DNA of 64,000 bases, taken from positions 319,838-383,837 of the forward strand of contig NZ_JAKFHA010000004.1 of assembly GCF_021502675.1 (NCBI RefSeq), given 5' to 3'. Positions 42,901-49,588 of this stretch are shown one piece after another; position 1 is the stretch's first letter; each line of letters begins with the position of its first letter. The position numbers were made by a program, and so were the translations under genes. The notes under the pieces were generated by a model, which did no database searches, was not told where the DNA came from, and saw nothing but the letters and a program-made list of their open reading frames with translations. Source of the DNA: Yinghuangia soli. Its GTDB lineage: Bacteria; Actinomycetota; Actinomycetes; Streptomycetales; Streptomycetaceae.

Positions 42901-43068
42901 GCCGAGCGACTCTAGTCCGGCAGGGGCGGCCGCGCGGGCACCGGCGCGGTCCGATCCCGAACGGCGCCGGGCGGTGTCGCGGGGTGCCGTGCGGGTGCCG
43001 CGCGAGTCCGTCCGCGCGAACGGATCTTGGTCCTGGGCACGCGCCGAGGTGCCTGGTACGGTGCGCCG

Positions 43069-43497
43069 ATGGCATCGGTCAAGCAGTTCCAGGTCACCTT
43101 CGACTGCGCCGCGCCCCGGCGCCTGTCCGCCTTCTGGTGCGAGGTCCTCGGCTACGAATTGGCTCCGCCGCCGTCCGGGTTCGCGACCTGGGAGACGTAC
43201 GAGGAGTCCCGGCCGCCCGAGGAGCGCGACTCGTGGAGCGCCTGCACCGACCCCACCGGCGTCGGCCCGCGCCTGTTCTTCCAGCGCGTCCCCGAAGGCA
43301 AGGTCGTCAAGAACCGCGTGCACCTCGACGTGCGGGTCGGCACCGGGCTCGTGGGGGAGGAGCGCCTGGCCGCGCTCGAAGCCGAGTGCGCGCGCCTGGT
43401 CCCGCTCGGCGCGGTCCGCGTGCAGCTGCTCTACGACGGCCACGACTCCTGCATCGCCATGCAGGACATCGAGGGCCACGAGTTCTGCATCGACTGA
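43069..43497 (+). CDS. VOC family (glyoxalase-like) protein
   Basis: A 142-aa glyoxalase/bleomycin-resistance fold protein. FQVTFDCAAPRRLSAFWCEVLGYEL opens the first beta-alpha-beta unit, and RVHLDVRVG and MQDIEGHEFCID carry the second-half metal-ligand positions, as in the glyoxalase_6 subgroup. Enzymatic role unknown. TACGGT ends 6 bases before the ATG at 43069, so a leaderless start is preferred to the upstream in-frame start. Confidence 0.87.
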   Translation: MASVKQFQVTFDCAAPRRLSAFWCEVLGYELAPPPSGFATWETYEESRPPEERDSWSACTDPTGVGPRLFFQRVPEGKVVKNRVHLDVRVGTGLVGEERLAALEAECARLVPLGAVRVQLLYDGHDSCIAMQDIEGHEFCID

Positions 43498-43501
43498 CCG
43501 G

Positions 43502-43530
43502 GCGCCGGCCCACGCCCCGGCGGCCGGCGC
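43502..43530. terminator. Hairpin between convergent VOC and thioesterase genes
   Basis: Arms 43502-43510 and 43522-43530 are perfectly complementary 9-mers in the 42-base gap between the two stops. Confidence 0.6.
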
Positions 43531-43539
43531 GGCCCGGGC

Positions 43540-44034
43540 TCACGCCCCCGGCAGCGGGAAGATCAGGCAGCTGCTCGTCGCGTGCGCCAGCAACTTCCCG
43601 CGCTCGTCCAGCAGTTGCGCCTCCGCCAGGGCGGTGCGCCGCCCCGCGCTGAGCACCTTGCCCACCGCGCGGATCCGCCCCGAGTCCATCGTGACCGGGC
43701 GCAGGAACTTCGTGTTCAGGTCCAGCGAGGTGTATCCCACGCCGTGCGCGAGCGTCGTGTGCACCGCGCAGCCCGCGGCGGAGTCGAGCAGCGTGGCGTA
43801 GACGCCGCCGTGCACGCTGCCGATCGGGTTGTAGTGCTCCTCGCCCGGCACCAGCGAGAACACCGCGTACCCGTGCTCCACTTCGTCGAGGGTGAAGCCG
43901 AGCGTCTCGGCGATCGGCGGGGGCGGGTACGTGCCGGCGATCATCGCGCGCAGGAAGTCCAGGCCCGCCATCGATGCCGCCGTCGCGGCGGTGGCCGCCG
44001 GGTCTTCCCACTCGATCGTCCGCGTCCGTCCCAT
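43540..44034 (-). CDS. PaaI family hotdog thioesterase
   Basis: A 164-aa thioesterase. The EEHYNPIGSVHGGVYATLLDSAAGCAV stretch, with the HGG motif and catalytic Asp, is the PaaI/DUF4442-type signature, followed by YTSLDLNTKFLRPV. It hydrolyses an acyl-CoA thioester, probably of an aromatic or short-chain acid. GGGAGG precedes the ATG. It is divergent from an HxlR regulator through a 73-base region holding a hairpin-like operator. Confidence 0.9.
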   Translation of the reverse strand: MGRTRTIEWEDPAATAATAASMAGLDFLRAMIAGTYPPPPIAETLGFTLDEVEHGYAVFSLVPGEEHYNPIGSVHGGVYATLLDSAAGCAVHTTLAHGVGYTSLDLNTKFLRPVTMDSGRIRAVGKVLSAGRRTALAEAQLLDERGKLLAHATSSCLIFPLPGA

Positions 44035-44071
44035 GTGCGTGCCTCCCGCTCGTGCTGCCGGCGCCGGATGA

Positions 44072-44101
44072 CTCTGAAAAACAGAGCCAGGGGACTAGAC
44101 T
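44072..44101. promoter_or_regulatory. HxlR promoter with an inverted repeat
   Basis: CTCTG-AAAAA-CAGAG (44072-44086) is followed by a -10-like TAGACT (44096-44101) that ends 6 bases before the HxlR ATG. The repeat would cover the -35 region and could be the HxlR binding site for both divergent genes. Confidence 0.55.
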
Positions 44102-44107
44102 ACCCCC

Positions 44108-44608
44108 ATGGCCCTGCAGTGGTTGGACACCGACCCCGAGAACTGCCCGATCGCGCACACCCTCGATCTGGTCGGCGAGAAGTGGTCGCTGCTCATCGTG
44201 CGCGACGCCGCCAACGGGGTGCGCCGCTTCGACGACTTCCGCCGGCACGTCGGCCTGTCCGACGCGGTCCTCGCCGACCGGCTCCGCAAACTCGTCGGGC
44301 ACGGCGTCCTGGAGACCCGCCCCTACCGGGACGCGGGCAGCCGCGCCCGGCTCGAATACCTGCTCACCCCCAAGGGCTGGGACCTGTGGCCGGTGCTGCT
44401 CGCCCTCAAGCACTTCGGCGAGACGCACGCGGGCGACCCGCGCGGCCTGATGATGGAGGTCCGGCACCGCGACTGCGGCGCGCCGGTCCGCCTCGTCGCC
44501 GAATGCGCGGCCGGCCACGGCGCGTTGACCAGCCGGGACGCGGTCGCCACGCCCGGCCCGGCGGCCCGGCCCCTCACCGAGCGCTCCGGCGCCGGCCGCG
44601 CCGGGTAG
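44108..44608 (+). CDS. HxlR family transcriptional regulator
   Basis: A 166-aa winged-helix regulator. Cys13 in the NCPIAHTLDLVGEKWSLLIVRD start is the conserved HxlR redox or ligand-sensing position, followed by GVRRFDDFRRHVGLSDAVLADRLRKLVGHGVLE. The last 40 residues contain Cys/His (HRDCGAPVRL, AECAAGHG) and could bind a metal. It is likely to control the divergent thioesterase gene and itself. Confidence 0.92.
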   Translation: MALQWLDTDPENCPIAHTLDLVGEKWSLLIVRDAANGVRRFDDFRRHVGLSDAVLADRLRKLVGHGVLETRPYRDAGSRARLEYLLTPKGWDLWPVLLALKHFGETHAGDPRGLMMEVRHRDCGAPVRLVAECAAGHGALTSRDAVATPGPAARPLTERSGAGRAG

Positions 44609-44796
44609 CCGGAACGGTGGCCGCGCGACCGCCGAGCGGTCTGCGCACGACTGCCGCACGGTCCCGGGAGGAGTGCGGCGGGCAGTGCGGCGGGCACCCG
44701 GTCGGCCCGCCCCGGTTGCCGAGACTCCTGTGGCGTGTGAGGTTGGACGAAAATGTCGCCATCCTCGCAATCCGCGGGAAAGCAGGGCAGTTCGGC

Positions 44797-45243
44797 ATGG
44801 GCAAGCAGCGTCGGATCGTGGCGGTTCTCGCCTGCGCCACCGCACTCGCGGTGGCGTCCGGGTGTTCGGACGACAAGGAATCCCCCGAGGTCGCGGCCTC
44901 CAAGTCGGCCAGCGCCGCGGCCAACGCCGCGTGCGCCGACCTCGACAAGCTCAAGACCGACGTCGACAAGCTGAAGACCGCGGACCCGGCCGACACCAGC
45001 AAGGACGAGGTCAAGGCCGCGGTCGACACAATTGCCACCGACCTGTCGAACCTCGCCGGCAACACCGGCGACGTCAGCTCCGCCCTCAGCTCCGCGGTCA
45101 AGACCGCCGGCGACGCGGTGAAGTCGGTCTTCGACTCGCTCTCCGGCGACTCGACCGTCAACCAGACCGTGGACGCGCTGAAGAAGCCGCTGGAGGCGCT
45201 GAGCAGCACCGTGAGCGCGACCCGCACCACGCTGAAGTGCTGA
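44797..45243 (+). CDS. Small secreted lipoprotein
   Basis: A 148-aa lipoprotein. The N-terminus MGKQRRIVAVLACATALAVA ends in an SGC lipobox, so Cys23 is lipidated. The mature part is predicted helical with Lys/Asp/Thr/Ala-rich heptad-like sequence (DLDKLKTDVDKLKTADPADT), similar to small actinomycete cell-envelope proteins. It ends in Cys. Function unknown. A 188-base gap separates it from the HxlR gene. Confidence 0.75.
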   Translation: MGKQRRIVAVLACATALAVASGCSDDKESPEVAASKSASAAANAACADLDKLKTDVDKLKTADPADTSKDEVKAAVDTIATDLSNLAGNTGDVSSALSSAVKTAGDAVKSVFDSLSGDSTVNQTVDALKKPLEALSSTVSATRTTLKC

Positions 45244-45442
45244 GCGGTACGCCGGGCCCGTGAAGTCCCGGCCAAGACACCGCATCGGTGAAGCACCGGC
45301 CGTCCGGTCCGCCGGACGTGTGCACGTCGGTCGGACCACCGCATCGATGTGCGCACGCTTCGCGGACTCGAAGCAGCGGCTCCGGTCGAGTATGTCGTGC
45401 AGCGCGGCGTAGCCGCCGCGCACGGTGTGCCACGATGTCCGG

Positions 45443-46333
45443 ATGATCGCGACCGAGCCCAGCGACGCCCGGGTGGCCGGCTTCTGGCAGGCCCTCGGTC
45501 TGCCCGGACTGATCGACGTGCATACGCACTTCATGCCGCGCCAGGTCCTCGACAAGGTCTGGGCGTACTTCGACGCCGCGGGCCCGCTCACCGGCCGCGC
45601 CTGGCCGATCGCGTACCGCACCGAGGAAGACCACCGGGTCGAGGTGCTCCGGGCGTTCGGGGTACGCCGCTTCACCGCCATGCTCTATCCGCACAAGCCC
45701 GAGATGGCCGCCTGGCTCAACGCCTGGGCGGCGGACTTCGCGGCCCGCACGCCCGACTGCCTGCACACCGCGACGTTCTTCCCGGAACCCGCCGCGGCCG
45801 CCTACACCGCCCAGGCCGTCGAGGACGGCGCCCGCGTGTTCAAGGCGCACCTGCAGGTCGGCGCGTACGACCCCAACGACGACCTGCTCGACCCGGTGTG
45901 GGGGCTGCTCGCCGACGCCGGCGTCCCCGTCGTGACGCACTGCGGCTCCGGCCCGGTGCCCGGCAAGCACACCGGCCCCGAGCCCATCGCCCGCCTCCTC
46001 GCCCGGCACCCGCGGCTCAAGCTGATCGTGGCGCACATGGGCCTGCCCGAGTACGCCGAATTCCTCGACCTCGCCGAGCAGTACCCCGGCGTGCTGCTGG
46101 ACACCACGATGGCCTTCACCGACTTCACCGAGGCCGCATCGCCGTTCCCCCGCGCCGAACTGCCCCGCCTCGCGGACCTGGGCGACCGGGTTCTGCTCGG
46201 CAGCGACTTCCCGAACATCCCGTACCCGTACCTCGACGCGCTGACCGCGCTCGAACGCCTCGGCCTGGGCGCGGACTGGCTCCGCGCGGTATGTCACGAC
46301 AACGCCGCCCGCGTCTTCGCCCTACCGGCCTGA
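45443..46333 (+). CDS. Amidohydrolase family protein
   Basis: A 296-aa amidohydrolase_2 protein. The metal motif HTH is at His27-His29 in IDVHTHFMP, with VVTHCGSGP (strand-5 His), VAHMGLPEY (strand-6 His) and LLGSDFPNIPYPY (strand-8 Asp) in the expected order. It probably hydrolyses or decarboxylates a small acid; the substrate is unknown and it has no obvious partner gene here. CACGAT ends 6 bases before the ATG at 45443, supporting this leaderless start. Confidence 0.88.
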   Translation: MIATEPSDARVAGFWQALGLPGLIDVHTHFMPRQVLDKVWAYFDAAGPLTGRAWPIAYRTEEDHRVEVLRAFGVRRFTAMLYPHKPEMAAWLNAWAADFAARTPDCLHTATFFPEPAAAAYTAQAVEDGARVFKAHLQVGAYDPNDDLLDPVWGLLADAGVPVVTHCGSGPVPGKHTGPEPIARLLARHPRLKLIVAHMGLPEYAEFLDLAEQYPGVLLDTTMAFTDFTEAASPFPRAELPRLADLGDRVLLGSDFPNIPYPYLDALTALERLGLGADWLRAVCHDNAARVFALPA

Positions 46334-46388
46334 CCCGAGCCCTGCCGGCCGCCCCGGTCGTAGGGGAGTCGTAGGGGAGGTGCCCGGC

Positions 46389-46748
46389 TCAGCCCTCGGC
46401 CGCCGCCTCGTCGAACGCCTTGACGACCCGCTTCGGCGCCGTCATCCGCCACGAGTCCGTGAGCATCGCGCGCAGCTCGTCGGCGTCCTCGACCGCGGCC
46501 AAGTGGGCCCGGATCCAGTTGTAGTTGTCGTCGTGCCCATGCCGCATGAAGAACTTCTCCGGCTCGGCCGCGATCAGCTCGGCCCGGTCCTCCTTCGGGC
46601 AGCGGAACGCCACCGAGGCGTCGTCCTCGGCCAGCGCCGCGAAGATCTTGTCCCGCACCCGGAACGTCGGCGCCCCCCACGCGAGTTTCTCCGCCGTCTC
46701 CGGCAGCGCAAGCGCCTCGCGGCGAACGTCGTCGGGGGTCGTCGCCAT
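46389..46748 (-). CDS. MmcQ/YjbR family DNA-binding-like protein
   Basis: A 119-aa MmcQ/YjbR (DUF419) protein. Signature parts are WGAPTFRVRDKIFAAL, FRCPKEDRAELIAAEPEKFF and a C-terminal SWRMTAPKRVVKAFDEAA. The fold is a CyaY/frataxin-like double-wing thought to bind nucleic acid, but no role is established. GGAGGA lies 6 bases before the ATG at 46748, a strong choice of start. Confidence 0.88.
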   Translation of the reverse strand: MATTPDDVRREALALPETAEKLAWGAPTFRVRDKIFAALAEDDASVAFRCPKEDRAELIAAEPEKFFMRHGHDDNYNWIRAHLAAVEDADELRAMLTDSWRMTAPKRVVKAFDEAAAEG

Positions 46749-47243
46749 CGGTTCCTCCGTCACCACGCGAACTAGACCAATCCTCGCCCACGCTATGCGC
46801 CCGCCTGGACAACCGCAGCCGGACAGTCGACGTGTCGTTGGACCTGGCGGCGCGTTACCCCGCGGAGCGCGGCGAACCAGTCGACCCCGGCGAGGCATTG
46901 GACCACGGTTCGCGCAGGCGCGCTCATCGCCGAGTACCGGGTGGCTGACCGGCGCTTCCTGAAGCGGCTGCGCGAATGGAGAACAGTCCGAAAGTGATCG
47001 GGGCAGCGGCCGGCGGGGAAGCCGCGTGGGCGACTGCGTCGGACCTTGGCGTATCCGCGGCATTCGCCAGTCGGCACCGCCACCCGTTCCCGACCGACCC
47101 CGCCAGATCCTCGTTCCCATCCCCCGACCATAGGACTGGCAATCGGCTCCGTGCGATCGCGAAGGCGCTCCCTGCGCGCCCTACTCGCGCCGTGACGGGA
47201 TAGCTACCTTGTCAAGTGAGCCCCGTGCAACAAGGAGGCAATC
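46749..47243. other. Gene-free stretch at the edge of the accessory block
   Basis: 495 bases with no convincing gene on either strand; the open frames present have no recognisable motif. It marks the change from tightly packed genes to the accessory block ending near 53.7 kb and could hold eroded sequence. The last 50 bases lead to the strong ribosome site of the 33-aa ORF. Confidence 0.5.
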
Positions 47244-47345
47244 ATGGGCGGTAAGCGCTCCAGTCCGCTGGACAACGCAGGTCGAAATGGCCACCACGGA
47301 CGTACACCGGCTGGACTGCCACGATCCTCTGTCAGCGCCTCATGA
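47244..47345 (+). CDS. 33-aa basic peptide, coupled to the next gene
   Basis: A short ORF with a near-perfect AAGGAGG 5 bases before its ATG. The peptide is basic and rich in Gly, Ser, Arg, Asn and His, with no hydrophobic segment. Its TGA overlaps the ATG of the 60-aa membrane protein, so it could be a leader peptide or a small product translated in step with it. I recognise no family. The strong ribosome site and overlap are the reasons for listing it. Confidence 0.5.
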   Translation: MGGKRSSPLDNAGRNGHHGRTPAGLPRSSVSAS

Positions 47346-47524
47346 ACGCCTCACTCGTTGTCGTCGTGATCCTTGCGTTGGTGGTGGGCAGGCCCATTGC
47401 ACGATTCATCGGCAACACCCTCGGGTTCGCTGTCGGCTGCGCCGAGACGGTGTTCGTTCTGATGATTGCAGTCGGCCTGATCCTGCTGCTGGCCCAGCTC
47501 TTGGGCATCCCTGTCTTCGGCTGA
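47342..47524 (+). CDS. 60-aa two-helix membrane protein
   Basis: A 60-aa hydrophobic protein. Residues about 3-14 (LVVVVILALVV) and about 36-58 (AETVFVLMIAVGLILLLAQLLG) are long enough for membrane helices, separated by a short GRPIARFIGN polar turn. The start ATG overlaps the stop of the 33-aa ORF (ATGA). Size and topology recall small membrane toxins or holin-like proteins, but equally many harmless small membrane proteins. No family recognised. It is the first protein of the accessory block. Confidence 0.65.
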   Translation: MNASLVVVVILALVVGRPIARFIGNTLGFAVGCAETVFVLMIAVGLILLLAQLLGIPVFG

Positions 47525-47703
47525 CACAGGACGCCGGGTGTATACGGGACCGCGGTAAGCCCGAGCTGCGGAGCCAGAGCGGGGGTCTGCCCCGCGTTAC
47601 CCGGCACGGCGCCAAGTTCTCTCATTGAAAAGGCAATTCATGCTTTCGGGGAGTCCCGGAGGGTTAGGATCTATTCATCACGTCGAATGCTGGGGGGCAT
47701 GCG

Positions 47704-48912
47704 ATGATCGAGAAAACCACGGAGTCCGGCGCCCTTGAGGTTGTCTATCTGGCGGACGCTGAGCCGCACGCGCGTGGTGCAGCTAAGAGTTCGGCGGACC
47801 TGCGATCGTGTCTGATCCTGCATGCGCTGTTTTCCGGCAGCCTGATCATCGGGGATTCGCAGAGCCTGAACAACCCCTACTTCCGGCGGTTGGTCTCTTT
47901 GGAGGAAGCGCTGCCCGCAGGAGAGGTCTCTGTTCCCCGGGACATCGCGCGGCTCCTGCAGCATGGGAACCTGCGGATTGCACGCCGGGCCGGGCAGACG
48001 CTCCGCCTGATTCGGGATGAGCACGCGGCACGGGGGGTCGAGAATGTGCCGGACGCGTCGTACGCGGAGTTGCTTGAGACCATGACGGACACACACGCGG
48101 TCTTCTGGGACCGTGCCGAGGTCGAGGGCGCGTTCAAAGCGGGTGTCCTGGAGCGGCTCGAAGCAGTCCGGTCGGAGACGCCGAACCCGGCCCGCTTGGC
48201 GGTGTACGAAGCGGCGTCGCAGTGGGCGGAAGAGCAGCCGGTCTTGCTGTACAAGGCGTTGCGCGACTGGATGTCGACTTACGCGACGTCCCACACGGCG
48301 TCCTTTGACCTGTCCGCGGCGCTGCGGCAGATCGAGTTGCAGACCAGTGCGTCGTATCAGCGGGCGCTGCCCAAGGCACTCGAGGCAGGCGTCGCCAAGG
48401 CTCGGCAACACTCGGACATCATGCCGGCCGCGAGAGTCCGTACGGTCCTCGAGGTGAACGGCCTTCCAGGGGTTCTGCTGGACAATCACCTGCTGGCCAA
48501 GTTGCCGGCGGAGGCGTTCTTCGGGTTGGCTGAGGAGCCTGCGCGGGACGCCCTGGTCGGGGAGTTCCGCAAAATCCGATGTGGCCTGCCGTCCGATGTG
48601 GACGTCCTGCGCTCGGCCGCCGAAGAATTTGCGGCCCTGATGAGTGAGGTGTTCGACGCCGTCTTCCGCGGCGTCGGTGGGACTCCGTGGGACCGGTTGC
48701 AGGGCCGCCGCCGACTCATGCGGCTGCGCCTTGAAGAGGACCTCGGGAGCGGGCGGCTGGCGGCAGCTCTGGAGGCCAACTGGGAGAAGACCTCCGCCCG
48801 GGCCGCGCTGGCCTATCGGGTAGCGGGAGCTCCGGTACCGGATGAGGCCGACGGTTCGCCGACCGAGACGAAGGCGGTGGACACGCGCGACCGCTTGGTC
48901 ACGGCTGCATGA
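47704..48912 (+). CDS. Uncharacterised 402-aa protein of the accessory block
   Basis: A soluble, mostly helical 402-aa protein with no signal peptide or membrane helix. Conserved-looking features are RSCLILHALFSGSLIIGDSQSLNN early on, LLQHGNLRIARRAGQTLRLIRDEHAA, and a central ALRQIELQTSASYQRALPKALEAG helix. The early part resembles the start of actinomycete proteins of unknown function that sense or process small ligands, but I cannot name a family. ATG 47704 has GGGGGG upstream. Its 3' end overlaps the convergent NUDIX gene by 14 bases. Confidence 0.8.
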   Translation: MIEKTTESGALEVVYLADAEPHARGAAKSSADLRSCLILHALFSGSLIIGDSQSLNNPYFRRLVSLEEALPAGEVSVPRDIARLLQHGNLRIARRAGQTLRLIRDEHAARGVENVPDASYAELLETMTDTHAVFWDRAEVEGAFKAGVLERLEAVRSETPNPARLAVYEAASQWAEEQPVLLYKALRDWMSTYATSHTASFDLSAALRQIELQTSASYQRALPKALEAGVAKARQHSDIMPAARVRTVLEVNGLPGVLLDNHLLAKLPAEAFFGLAEEPARDALVGEFRKIRCGLPSDVDVLRSAAEEFAALMSEVFDAVFRGVGGTPWDRLQGRRRLMRLRLEEDLGSGRLAAALEANWEKTSARAALAYRVAGAPVPDEADGSPTETKAVDTRDRLVTAA

Positions 48913-49528
48913 GACCCGATTCGGATTCCGGCGGCTGGTCTGTCGGGTAGGCAGTATCGATGTGCCTCGCAGCGACGGCCAGCGTGAGGGCGGCCAGGGT
49001 CACTCCGCACGTGATACGGCCCGCTCGCAGCCAGGAGCCCAGGTCGCCCCAGGGAACCCAGATCGGGTTGCACACCGACTCCATCGTCTCCGGTTGCGCC
49101 GCGACCGACTGCGACGGGTCCACGATCGCGCGGTACACGTGGACGGGGGTCTCGATAAGCCCGGTTTCCGGATGCAGCATCCCGACTTCGTGCACCGACG
49201 TCGCCACGAGCCCGGCCTCCTCGCGTAGTTCGCGTACGGCCGTCTCATGCGCCTGCTCGCCGGGATCGCGTGCGCCGCGAGGGAACTCCAGCGACGCCGT
49301 TCCCAGTGCATATCGGTACATCGGCACCAGCGCTACCCCGGCGGGTCCACTCGGGACCACGACCACGCCCGAAGTCGACCACTGCCAACGCAGGTAGTTG
49401 CCCGGGGAGCCGCTTGGCGACACTGTCTCATCGTTGAAGAGGCGTCCGAAGCGGTTGCCGAACACCTCGACGGCACGAGTCCGGGCAATCGGGGGTGGCT
49501 CCTGGTTCGAATCATCGACCGTCCTCAT
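48899..49528 (-). CDS. NUDIX hydrolase
   Basis: A 209-aa NUDIX protein. The NUDIX box is intact: GARDPGEQAHETAVRELREEAGL fits Gx5Ex7REUxEExGU, and metal-binding Glu residues are present. The core barrel before it (VVVVPSGPAGVALVPMYRYALGTASLEFPRG) resembles ADP-ribose pyrophosphatase-type members. It hydrolyses a nucleoside diphosphate linked to another group. Its stop overlaps the 402-aa gene by 14 bases. It is 60 bases downstream of the protease-NTPase gene on the same strand, so it could be in the same transcript. Confidence 0.9.
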   Translation of the reverse strand: MRTVDDSNQEPPPIARTRAVEVFGNRFGRLFNDETVSPSGSPGNYLRWQWSTSGVVVVPSGPAGVALVPMYRYALGTASLEFPRGARDPGEQAHETAVRELREEAGLVATSVHEVGMLHPETGLIETPVHVYRAIVDPSQSVAAQPETMESVCNPIWVPWGDLGSWLRAGRITCGVTLAALTLAVAARHIDTAYPTDQPPESESGLMQP

Positions 49529-49588
49529 GCTTCCTCCCGTGCATTCGTCGTTCCGCAGGACCGCGTGAACGTGAACGGCACCACATGT

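Noticed and set aside
46793-47131. Possible transposase fragment on the minus strand
   Set aside because: Basic composition only; no DDE or helix-turn-helix pattern and no terminal repeats.
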